From contig OY804580.1 of NCBI GenBank assembly GCA_963680875.1, forward strand, positions 93,153,353-93,217,352: a stretch of 64,000 nucleotides of DNA, written 5' to 3'. Positions within the stretch are counted from its first letter, which is position 1. Every line of letters begins with the position of its first letter. The DNA comes from Bathymodiolus brooksi (Eukaryota > Mollusca > Bivalvia > Mytilida > Modiolidae). A program made the position numbers and the translations under genes. Shown piece after piece: positions 1 through 12,800 of the stretch. The notes under the pieces were generated by a model. The model did no database searches and was not told the DNA's origin. It saw only the letters and a program-made list of their open reading frames with translations.

Positions 1-710
1 GCAGTATTGTTCCGCCTTGCAAAATATCTCTTGGAGGCCCAAATCACCCTTATATAACTCAGTAAATATCGCATTTTGACAACATCTAGACCACTATATA
101 TATTATGCGATTTATTCCCTTACAATGGGGAAAATGATACCCGGTCAAGCAAGAACAATGGAAAGGACAACGAATTTGAATATAATATTCTCGTGGTTGT
201 AGATGTCTTGAATCTTGTATGAAAAATCTAGGATAATTTTATAGCAAAAAAAATTTCACAAGTTGTTACAAAATTAAAATTTGAACAGATTATGGGAAAA
301 CATATACATGTATGTTATTTTTGTTGAACTTTTGTCCGCCTTAAGTGAAATAGCTTCTGTAAGAAGAGTTTGAAGATACCAAAGGGGTAATCGGCATCCG
401 TATATCGAATAAGAACAGACAACACAAATACAAAGCCCACTAAAAACCGGAGACGAAGGGAGGTTAAGCAGTTCCTCCTACACTAGTAACAAATCTGGTG
501 ATAAATCATGAATGAGAAAAGTACTGGGAAGTCTTTATGACAAGTGATACAGAAACTTTTTTATAATTTTAGAATCCAAGTCGGAAATGTGCGAAGTGTC
601 TGTTTACGTGGATACAATCATCATTCAACACTGCTTAATTTATATATTGTAGACGTAAAATTGATATTCAAACATTAATTAAGTGCTCATTTTGTTTCAT
701 ATTTTTCTAG
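1..710 (+). other. intronic sequence upstream of the first visible CACHD1-like exon
   Basis: No coding exon is recognised here. The stretch is AT-rich and ends in a good 3' splice site (TTTTTCTAG at 702-710). Positions about 365-490 belong to a dispersed repeat family, starting with GATACCAAAGGGGTAATC, that recurs near 9500-9660 and 11940-12180. The upstream exons encoding the N-terminus and VWA domain are outside the window. Confidence 0.6.
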
Positions 711-849
711 GTAGGAGTATATACATACGTGGATCAGAATCAACACAAAACACTGTCAATGGTAATGGCAACATTTTATGTGCATCTGCGTAGTAATATC
801 ATAAATCCTATTTACACCATTCCTTATGTGGATCCGCTATCAGGAAAAG
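711..849 (+). CDS. CACHD1: CACHD1-like exon a (first visible)
   Basis: The acceptor is TTTTTCTAG and the donor GGTACA. The exon starts in phase 0 and leaves one base (G). It encodes [11 protein letters not shown] through YVDPLSGK, the entry into the first Cache region. The segment is open throughout and joins the next exon in frame. Confidence 0.8.
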
Positions 850-3800
850 GTACACTTTACTGTAATCGTAATTCATTTTAGACATATTGTGTTACAAGAG
901 AATTGTTTTATATTGCTAAATGGATGGATTGAGTGATTGTTGTTTAACGCCAACTCAGTAATTTTTCAGCTATATCATGGCGAGGACAAGTTAATTTTCA
1001 ATGAAATGATGATGATGTCCACTTTGTACTAGACCAACACGCTTAGTTGGATCTTTATAGTACTAGCTCACTGAAACAACAGTCCACAGATAGACATGTC
1101 GCCCCACCCGGACATATTATATTATTCCGAACCAGTCTTTGTTCTTTCTCCTTAATGCTGTGTGCTTAGCGGAGAAGCAACAAATACCAATTTTATAGTC
1201 TGGTTTTACCCGATTGGCACTTGAACCCACGATCCCTGCACATGTAGAAAACATTTAATGGCCGGACCATTTCAATAAAAGTGGAGGTTTAGACATATAT
1301 AAAATCAAACTAGATTAGCCTCGCCATTTTATTTACTTTTTCATAAAAAGTGGCTGTAAGCTATATTTATTCTTGTTTGTTGTACAACGATTAATATGTT
1401 AAAGTTACCTGTCTTTTTTATTTTGCTGAATGATGTTGTACTTGTAAATGACTAAATGACAATGCATTGTCTAAGATGTAAAGGTAGAAAATACTTTGTT
1501 TATTTCAGGCTTAATCACATCGATGTGTATACCTGTAATCATCACTTCTGGGTTGCATGGTGTTGCATGTACTGATGTAAAGCTAAGTGAACTTTTGAAA
1601 GAGGTCGAATATTTTGAGGAAGGGAATTCCTCTTTTGGCTTTGTAATAGATAATACAGGTAGAACTCTGGTACATCCACTGCTCCCCGATGCCACCTTCG
1701 TGCAAAAGAATGAAGATCCTGTATTAGTAGACATCTCAACATTGGAGAGATCTGCGGGATCAGCTGATATCATCAATTCAATGAAAAGGTAAATAGTATT
1801 TATAAGCTCAGCAGAAATTTCAATTGTTGCAGTATCGTGACATAAATGAATCCCTTTTTCAAAAAAAATAACCATTAGTCATATGGGCAGTTTCAAAATA
1901 AATGGCTCCTACTGCTATAGCTGTCTAATTTACTCATTTTTATGATTTTATTGGATCTAAATAGTTCAAAAGATCTGTGATGATTTAATGTTTGTGACTG
2001 CAAATAATCTTTAAGATATCTAGAATAACAAAAATAATATGTCCAAAAAACATGTCAAAATTGTTAGGAGTGCAACACTTTTTTGTGACACTTTAAAAAA
2101 TCCTTAATTTTCAACAACCTACCACAGTGCTAAATCAAACAATATGTTATCAAAATCTATTTCATCACAAACTTTGATATGTTGACATACTTTAAGATAG
2201 CAATAGATCATGCTTCACATTTATTATTGCATAAAAATATGGCTTTGTAAAAAAGATGTACCTAAGTCAGGAGTGCAACAAACATTTATGCAAGTTTTCC
2301 TAAATTACGTTGTAGAAATGTTGTCTTTTAGTTTTCAAAGATATGGGGTATAAATAAATCTTAATACATCATTGCTGCTTCAAAACCATAGTTAAAGGAT
2401 ACACTAAAATCAGTAGTAAGGCCAAGAATGTCACATTAAAAGCAGCACCCTCAAATGTCAGGAGTGCAATATTTGATATTTTCTTAGACATATTTTCTTT
2501 TAAATATAACTAAAATCACATTTGTCTTTCTATTTCAACAGAGACTGACTAAGAGAACAGATATAACCCATTTACCTGTTTTGAGACACATAAAATATCT
2601 CTCACAGAAGTATTTGATTCATGTCAGGAGTGCAACTAGTTTTAAGAGATCTTCTACACAGTCTAAATTATAGCTTTTTATATGGATAATTTAAATAAAA
2701 ATGAGATTCTGTCAAGTTTAGAATAATATTTGAAAAAATTAAAAGTGCCAATAGCATTTTATGTGCTTTTAATTTTATGTAATAAAGCATTTTTGTTCAT
2801 TTTAAATGGTCTCATGCTTTAATATCTATTAGGTATTAATACTAGAGACATTCTCTGACAAGGGAACATGTTTTCTAGGTTCATTAGCTATTGGAGATTA
2901 ATTGACTTGATAAAGTTTATGATAAATGCATTTATCTATTTTCTTATAGATAATTTATGGTTGACCATGTAAATGTTGCACTCCTGACATAAATATTTAA
3001 AAATCATTGAAATTTGATATAATCAATTTTCTAAGTATCCAAAAAACACTTGTAATTGTACATTAAACATCTATTTTCAATATTAATTTAGATTAATACA
3101 TGTTTTAAATGTTTTTGTATAGTATATTTCAAAAATAAGTTGGAATTTTCGAGAAGTTTGGATGTAAACAAGTTACAAATAACTAGAAAAATGTTACATT
3201 AAGAAACAATTATCATTAAAACTTGGTAAAACTAATGCTTGAAAGAACACCAACTGATTTTTTTCCCTGTGAATTGTTTTTAAGTTAATAACTCTTCTTT
3301 TTCTTGATGGCAATATAACGTCAGGAGTGCAACATATCCTGATAAAATAGTACCATTGATAAAATAATGATAATTTATAATAAATTGCCTTTTCTAGCCT
3401 ATAAAAATATTCTAATTATTTCTTTATGATTTATATAAAGTGGTATAATACAAATTTTCAAATGTAATTAAGAATATTGCTGCTAAAACTGGATATTAAA
3501 GAAGTGGTATGGCAAAAAATTGTTACAAATTTCCAAATACTGTCATTTCTGTACAAATATTTCATTGAAACTGGTAAAAATTATTGTATGAGTTAACAGT
3601 GATATCACTGTTCAATGTTAGCATTTTAAAATGTGATATTTTCTTCTTTTTTCTTTATTATAGAATTTCAGGAGTGCAACAAAAATGGACAAAATGTTTT
3701 TTCTACAACCAATTATTTTGCGATCGTTCAAAGAATCAGTGTGATTTTTTTTTACAAATGGCTACTTATGTTTAAAGTTTGAAAATTTTGCTGTCTTAAG

Positions 3801-6800
3801 TAAAAATATTCCTTATTATTTTGATAATAAAAACTTTATCAGGTAGATTGGACAAAAATATTGAGGATGTTTTATAAAAAATAGCTTTTAAGAAAAACTA
3901 CAACTACCAATAACCCAATATTTTGCACAAAAAGTCATTTATATCAGTTGCATTGTTTGAGAAACCATTATACAAAATAATTGAGACTAAAGATTGTTTA
4001 ACTGATATAGAATAAGTATGTGTTTTACATGTTTTTCATGCCATTTTGTGTTCAGTAAAAGGTTGTTAAAAATGTATTGCTTATCTGTTCATAGTTTCTT
4101 TCTTGTTTCATTTACTTCAATGTATACAACATTGAAAATTATCAGAAGAAAGTTTTTAGGAGTGAATTAATTTGGACATTTTTTTCACATGTTGGAGCCA
4201 TTTTTTTTTAAACAGCCCATATACAAATACACCTTCTTTAAATAGAAATAAATACAGGGCCATTGTGGTCATGGTCATATGGTAGTTGAAATGCCAACTA
4301 CTCCGGTGCAATCAGTTCATATCTCCACTACAGTTTTGCATTCGACTCCCGCTCATGGCGAGGTGTACTCGATACAACATTATGTGATAAATTTTGTCAG
4401 TGAATTACAACCGGTCGGTGGTTTTCTCCATTTTCCTCCACCAATAAATCTGACTGCTGCGATATAAGTGAACTATTGTTGAAAGTGGTGTTAAACACCA
4501 TAATCCAAACCCCTAATAAGTAATTCTCATGAGTTTGTTTTCTTGAAAAAAAAAGTCCCATTAAAAGTAGAATATTATACATTTTCATCCAGTTGTTTTG
4601 ATTTCGTATTAATTAGCAAGTATTCACGATTGCAGTTCCATTTGTGAAACAGCATCACTTAATTTTCCAGCAGGATAACGCCCGGCACCATGTAGCCAGA
4701 GGTTGTCAAGATTTTCTCGCCAATCATAACATTAACCCACATGATTGGCCTCCGTACAGTCCAGATTTGTCCCCAATCGAACATCTTTGGGACGAAATGG
4801 ACAGGAGAGTAAGGGGGTGTCGGAATGCCCCCGCTACTGTCGACCAATTAAGGACTGCCTTGTTGGAAGAGTGGGATAATATCCCCATGAGAAGGATAAA
4901 TGCTCTGATGAACTCCATGCACAGGAGAATCAGGGCTGTAACAGATGCGCGAGGGGGGGGGGGGGGGCATACAAGATATTGTCGAGTTAATCAATTTCAC
5001 TTTAACATATTGGGGGGTACTGTTAAATTGGTTTCAATTACTCTTGAATTATTGATTAAAATCTAATGAAATTTTAAAAACTTGTTGATTAAATTTGTGT
5101 TTTTATCCTAATATATTAATACTGAAAAAAACATTCGAATAAATAATATTAAATCACCTAAAATGTTGACCCTGCGTTTCTTTTTCCCTTCAGTATATTT
5201 TGTCTCCACGAAAGGATTCAGATGCGCTTACTATTAAATAAACTTTAGAGAACACTGAAGGGGATATAAAAAATAGACAATTCAGAGAAAAACGGCAACA
5301 TAGGATGCACAAGACAAACAAAACAAAAACACAACACAATATGTGTTGGACACCACTATGCGCGAGCAAACACACACATGCAAACAAGACAACAGCACTC
5401 CTACAACGTTAAAATAGTATCGTTGTTATCCGTTAGCATTATGATATGAAAACGCTTATTATTCGAATAAAGGGAAAATACGAAACCAATATTAGACTTT
5501 AAGTGCATTCAATGTTAGCAAAATCTATGTTTTGATGCTGAATAAACCTTTATTTAGATATCATTTATTTTATATGTAATATTTTACAGAGGCGAAACCG
5601 GAATGAAAACCTTGCCCTCTGTTTATTTTACATTTCCACGTGGTCGCCTATTGAATGATGGTAGCAGTATTAGACTTTTGGAAGCAACTTATTTTTGGGG
5701 TCCGGTATGTATACTATATTAAATACAAATACAATATTAAGAGGGGAGGTTTGGGCCCATAACATTAGTTTTAACTCTGCCACTCTATTTTGAAGTGTGT
5801 GTACCTAGATGAGAAACTGAGCAGTCATGCATTTGTGTGCTGGAGGTGTCGTTTTCACCTCTTTCTATGAATTTTTCTATTGGATTTTGGAACTGTTCAG
5901 ACAGTGGTATTTTTTGTTTTTGTTTTATTAAATGTAAAAAAAATGATGAAAAAAGACAGTCCATGCTACACCAACATATGTAATAATGTTCTATATACAA
6001 TTGAAGCAGTAGACACTCTTGACTGAAATGCTTGTTATTCAGTATCAATAAGCATGTCAAATTTCTGAAACTCGGTTAAATTATGTTATTCACCGACTGT
6101 GTATCAGGAATACATGAGGGTGGAGAATACATTGAATTCTAAGACATACTGTACAATCAAGAAAACTGAAACATATTCAGTATAAAACAACCAGACGTTT
6201 TGAAAAGATTATTTATGCACAATCTTCTCATTCACCATCAGATGTTCATAGCCATATGTCACCTATTATTGTGAATTGAGTTATGCATGAAATTAAATAC
6301 AATAAATTTGTAAACTCTACAATGTCCCGATAATAAGATAATTTCATCTTAATATTGTTATGTATTGTTCCATTTTTCTTGTATTCCAATAGCCACGTAT
6401 ACTATCTAAAATTTAAAAGATTTTTAAGACCCTGGGCACTCTTTTATAGAACTAGTATAGTACTTATTAACATATTTTTCGTCCAGATGTATACATATAT
6501 TATGTATTAAGTTCAAGATTAGAACATATTATATTTAGGAGATAACTGTATTGTATTTCAAAATTTCACAGCATCAATTGGAGATTTGATTATGTCAAAT
6601 TGAGTTTACTGGCGAAGCGACAGCGCAGCCAGTAAACAGATATTTGCGACCATTAAAACGAAAATTTATGCAGTGAAATTTTCAAATACAATACAGTTAT
6701 CTCCTATTACTATAAAATTTTCAAATACAAAATAAGAGCCTTATCTCCCGCATGGACAGGGTCTCATGCGCGGGAAACATTAATCTCCCGCACACACCTT

Positions 6801-9800
6801 TTCCTCCAGCACGATCCCCCCAACAAAAGAATCAAGTACAATAAAATCTTGACTACATTTTGCGATCAATATTTCTGGGAATTCCCCATTTGGAACTCCC
6901 GCGCTGATGAAAAACGCCGAGAGATACGAATGGTAAAGGTGTTTAAATGATATCCGGTTATTGATCTGTTTGACACCTTTACAGATAAATTGGGTCATGG
7001 AGATTAATTAAGGTGTTGATGATTATACAACAATTATCCACTGATTGACATTTAATTGGGGATAAGGAAGTGGGTTTGTGGCACACGCTTAGATGATTAG
7101 AAGTGTGATAGCGGCAATTAAAAATAGTTATAAACCGTTGTGCAAACAGGAGTTGGACAACCTTTGATGCAGAGGAAAACTTCTTATTACGATCAAACGT
7201 GCAATGAATTCATCTCAGATTGAGTTGTTATGGCTTGTTTGGGACCAAAGCCGATCAAAGTATTATTTAAGGACTAAGTTCCAGGATGGAATTGATAAAC
7301 CACAAAAATGCCAAAACGTATGCTATCACCCAATGCACCAGCAGCAAAGTGACTTTTTAATTTTAGTGCTCTATGACTTTATTGTTCAGAGCATTCTGTC
7401 TTCATTGTTATTGCTTTGTTATAACCTTATGATTATGAATGATTATGAATAAATTATAAATACAGTTTTTATCCTTCATTCATCATATGAAACACTACTA
7501 ATAAGACAGAAATGTAAACAATATATATTGAAATGGGATGCAGTTGGTTCAATACTGAAACAAACAAAAAGAAAACATCAATTAACAATAAAAACATGCA
7601 TTAAATACGTCGATAAAAAATCTCCAGTTATGAGACCAAATCTCCAGCCAAAAATGTACAAATCTCCAGTTGTAGCATAGCAACTCTATCACATGTATGC
7701 AACTACAAGGTACAATTTTGTGCGTTTAAAGGCGACGCACAAAATCTCCCCCTTAGAAGAGTTGGTAGGGAGGAGATCTCCCCCCTAGCAGTTCCCAGAG
7801 GTTAACAGGTATGTATTTGCAACCATTAAATTGACAATTTATGCCGTGAAATTTTCAAATACAATACAGTTATCTTCATTCTAATGTAATCATGTGTATA
7901 GATGACGTAAGCAGTAATCGGCTAAAATTCTAAAAATATATCATATTTCAACCGTGGAATTGATACCGCGAAAATTACAGCATTGTTCAATCAGAAACCA
8001 GGAATATTAAGCAACTACATTAGAATATGTATTAAGTTCAAGATTTGGACTCAGCGTTACGGTGGGTTATGGTGTTTAATGCCACTTTCAACAATATTAG
8101 TTATATCGTGGCAGTCAGATTTATTGATTGAGGAAACCGGAGTACCTGGAGAAAACCACAGACCTGTCGCAAATCACTGATCATCTTTATCACATGATGT
8201 TGTTTCGAGTACACCTCGCCTGAGCGGAATTTGAACTCATAGCATTAATTATATTGTTATATATTGTTCCATTATTCTTGTATTCCAATAGCCACGTATA
8301 CTACCTAAAACTGAAAAGATGGTTAAGACCCTGGGCCCTCTTTTATAGAACTAGTACAGTGATTAGGATTAAAATTTTAATAATGGGACATTTTCTATTG
8401 ACATTCAGAATTTCAATGGACCATTCTTTAATATTCTTTGTAAATATTTCTGATTTCAATGAGACATTTTCAGATGGAATGTGATAAATGGCGCATGGCC
8501 CCCTCTAATCCCAATCACTGCTAGTATAGTACTTATTAGAATTATTTTTCGTCCAGACGTATACATATATTATGTATTAAGTTCAATGTTAGGACTCGGC
8601 ATTGTTTACAACAATGATGCTCTCTCTCTCTCCTAGTTATATAAATCACATTATATCACTAAGAGGCAAGGTGTGTTCCCATAAAACTAATTTAACCCTG
8701 CCACATTTTATTTACTACCTGTTCCAATCCGTGAAAATGAGCAGTCATGTATATGTGTGTTGGGGTTATTAATTTGGCCTTTTTTCTTCTTTTTTTGTTG
8801 TTGTTATTGATTTTATAAGAATTTGGAACTGTTCTAACACTGTGATTATTTTTTTTCATTTTTAGTTTTGATTCATTTCAGGTTGCCAATACAAATTTTT
8901 ACATATGCATTGTTCTTGGGGATAATTCGCATTCAGAAATCTCAGAAAACCATTTTCCACTTTCCTTAGATAAACTGAGAGATAGTTTCATGTACCATGA
9001 CAGAAGTATTGCATTAGATAGCTTTCAAGATTGTAGATTTAATTCACGTAAAGTTACATTGGGTAAGTGATTTGAGCAAATACTGAAAATGATTTGGATT
9101 CTACAATATGTGTATATTTAGGCAACAACCATTTTCTTATCTGGGGGGGGGGGGGGGGGCCTGGGATTTTTTTGAAAAAAATATTTTAATGCCCTAGCTG
9201 ACCAATTTTTTTTTTAATTTTGCACTGTAGCTGAAAAAAAATTTATGCTGTCACCGGTTAGAAAAAAAAATATTGCACTGCTGAATTTGAGTAGTCAATG
9301 TATTGTTTTTATGGAAAAATGTATTTCTGTTCCACATGATAGGAAAACAATTTTTTGCTTTCCTTCTCATGAGAAAAAAATATTTTTACTGGAAGGTTCT
9401 GAAAACAAATTTACGAGCACAATGAAAATCCTCCCCCCCAGATTAAAAAAATGGTTGTTGCCTTACCTTCTGTATACATCAACAATTAGAAATAAGTAAC
9501 TACTAAAGTATGGCCAAAAGATAGAAGACAAAAGAACAAACAACGATCTACAAAACACTACACAGAAAACAAAAGATCGAGCAAAACTAACCTCACTAAA
9601 AACTGGGGATGAACTCAGGTTCTGCAGAAGGATAAGTAGTTCCTGCATCACATGTGGCACCCGTGGTGTACATTTTGTGTAACAACGTTAACCACTTGTA
9701 TTGTATAAATATGACACCAAGCTTTATATACATCGAATGAACGAATCATTTTACTTTCAGCAAAATCTATCATAAAGTTGACACCAGCAGCATTCACAGA

Positions 9801-12800
9801 TCCATTCCAGTACGTTGATAAAGACGAGACACAATTAGATGTTAAGGGTTATGTGGAATATTTCACCAAGCAAAAGGAACAGAATCCAGGGTTCAAGGTA
9901 ATTTAGTTTATGTAGAGAGTGAATGAGTGATTGTTGCTTAACGCCAATTCAGAAATTTTTATCATGTATGAGTAATAAAAACATAGATATCTGATTTAGT
10001 CCACACGACGCGTTTCTGGAATAAACTTTTTCAGGAACTTATATTGATGCACAAATCCTTTCTTTCTACATTTAAATATTAATTATCAATATTTTTTTTA
10101 ATAATATAACATGAATGACATGTTGAAAATGTCATGGCTTTATTTACACAATTTGCATCTTATTTATTTTGCCAATTTTCAGGCTAGTGTCAGACCAACA
10201 ATATGGGCCACATATAAAGCGGAGGAAATGTGGAAAGAATGGCCAGCTAAACATCTTGCATGGAGATACATTGGAACAATGGCTGGATTTATTCGTATCT
10301 ATCCTGCTGTTTCCTTGACAAAGAACTATGATCATCAAAAAAGAACATGGTATGTAAACACAGTATTTATAGTACATGTGTAACTACTCTTGCATTCCGA
10401 ATATCGAAAATAAATTAGGAGTAATAAAAACGTAGATATCAAATTTAGTGTGCAAGACGCGTTTCTGGAATAACCTTCATCAGGTACGCGCAAAATCAAG
10501 AGATTGGAAAGACAAATAGTTTAAAGTTATGGGAGCAAGGCAGTTATTCATGAATCCGTGTGAGAGTATGAGTGAATTACCGTCTATGTTTGGTTACTGT
10601 TTTTTTGTTTGTTTGATGGTGTTTAACGCCACTTTCAACAATATTTCAGTTATATCGTGGTGGTCAGTTTTATTGATGGAGGAAACCGGAGGACCCGGAG
10701 AAAACCACCTACCTGTCGCAAGTGACTGACACACTTTTTCACATAAGGTTGTACACCTCACCCTGATTGAGATGCAAACTCATAACATCAGTGGTGATAG
10801 GCACTGATTACATAGGTAGTTGTAAATCCAACTACCATACAATCATGGCCTTTGTTTGGTTAAGAGTGATTTATTTTTTATATTCGGATTACAAGAGTAG
10901 ATATACTATTTATAACATATATTTTACACGTTTGGTTGCGGTTGTTATATGCATAAAAAAGGGAACTTGTTTTTCATTGCCCTACTCTCAATGATATTTT
11001 CAATTGTGACTGCATTTGTATTGTGACGTCACGGTGAAGTAAGTGTTTTTATTTCACTGGTCGGAATACCGGTTTTTATTTCTCATTACTTCACGGGCAT
11101 CTATTTAATAAACAGAAAACAAAGCTAGCATACATTGCTTGCCTTTTTAATTCAGGGAGAATAATGTATTCCAAACAGAGATTACGTTTCTATCATTGCC
11201 AGTTAGAATGTCAATTATTCCCACACTAGAAAGAGAACATTATCATATGAGTGAGTGAGTGATTGTTGTTTATTGCCAATTTAGCAATTATTCAGCTATA
11301 TCATGGCGAGAACAAGTTGATTTTCAATGCGGTGATGATGAGGTCCGCCTTGTACAAGACCATCACGATGAGTTGGATTTTTATAGTGCTAGCACACTGA
11401 AACAGCAGTCCGCGGGTAGACATGTTGCTCCACCCTGACGCATTATTCCGATTCAGAACCAACTAATTTGCTTTTTCTCTTTAACGCTGTGTGCTTAGAG
11501 GAGAAGCAACAAATACCAATTTTATAGTCTTTGTTTGACCTGACCGGGGCTCAAAGCCACAATCTACCACACTCGAGAGGAGCACGTTAACCATAGCACC
11601 ACCGATACGGTTCCTTGTCATATGATTTCTATTCTATTGTGATTTACCTGAGTTGTTTATCACAATCTCACACATCTATGCTTTGACCTCATATTCAGCT
11701 TGGTACAGATCACCATCATCGTTACAGGATATGTTCTGTTTGTTGTGATCAAATCACACATTTTCCGCATTCATCACATGTCACCGATTATTTTCATTGG
11801 TTGCAATACAGATGCCACTATTAAAGAAGAAAGTCATTCCACTAGGAAGATATGCTAGTAATTGTTTTATTCAAACGATTCTCATGTTTTACTTAACGTT
11901 TTAGACAATATATGGGAAAATTCGATATAACCAGGAGAAAGCTCACGAGAGACGGTATCAAGGAAAAGTTTTAAGATATCAAAGGGGGGGGGGGGGGGGG
12001 GGAGTGTAATCAGAACTGTAAATCGAAAAAGGACAAACAATGCAATAGCAAATGAAATGATAACAGGCCAAACAATGATCTACAAAACTATACACATAAA
12101 CCTTAAATATTCAGCAACACAAACCCTAATTTAGATTGGTGGTGAATTCAGGTGCTCCAGAACGGTGATCAGTTCCTTCTCTTCTAATATTATTCCTGTC
12201 TTTTCTATTTTTCCTTTACATAAGTTCCACAGCTGTGCAAATCTCTTTATTTATCAACAGGTGGAGACAAACTACATCACATCCGGACATGATCTACATC
12301 ACTCAACCGTATCTGGATGCTTGGGGTTCCGGAGTATTGATCACAATGGGACGTACCATTTTTAAAAAGGGGTAAGTATGTAATGGGTTACAGTGGTGAT
12401 TCACACTATCCGTTCTTGTGTCATTTTTCTATTTTATTGTTTAATTGCTATGGTTCCGTCTCTCTGGGTTTTGACATTTTATACTGGTCCCTTTAGTTGT
12501 TTCTTTTGTCCTAAAACTGGTAGGGGCCGTCGTGGGATGATCCTATGGTAGTTGGATTTATAACTACCTATGTAATCATTGCCTATCACCACACACGTTG
12601 TGAGTTCGAACCCTGTTTATGGCTAAGTGTACTCGATACAACATAATGTGATCAAGTTTATCAGTTACTTGCATTCAGTCGGTGGTTTTCTCCGGGTACT
12701 CCGGTTTCCTCCACCAATAAAACTGATTGCCAAGATATAGCTGAAATATTGTTGAAAGTGGCCATAAACACCATAGCCATTTCCACCTTTACGATTTATT

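Larger units (their letters stand above)
1789..5589. other. intron b (3.8 kb) filled by transposon remnants
   Basis: The intron holds a 2.34-kb TIR element (1881-4222), a SINE (4258-4512), a Tc1-type transposase remnant (4644-5066) and a dispersed repeat (about 5190-5450) that recurs inverted near 31200-31340. No further exon is recognised. Confidence 0.7.

Noticed and set aside
1471..1875. 134-residue minus-strand ORF
   Set aside because: It overlaps CACHD1-like exon b, which has good splice sites, matching phases and family motifs on the plus strand.
7204..7452. 82-residue ORF as a small gene or exon
   Set aside because: It lies within intron c, has no splice sites or recognisable domain, and its codon pattern is like surrounding AT-rich sequence.
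12523..12620. Genuine tRNA gene
   Set aside because: A and B boxes are present, but the sequence cannot fold as a full cloverleaf and is followed by the SINE tail domain seen in many copies.
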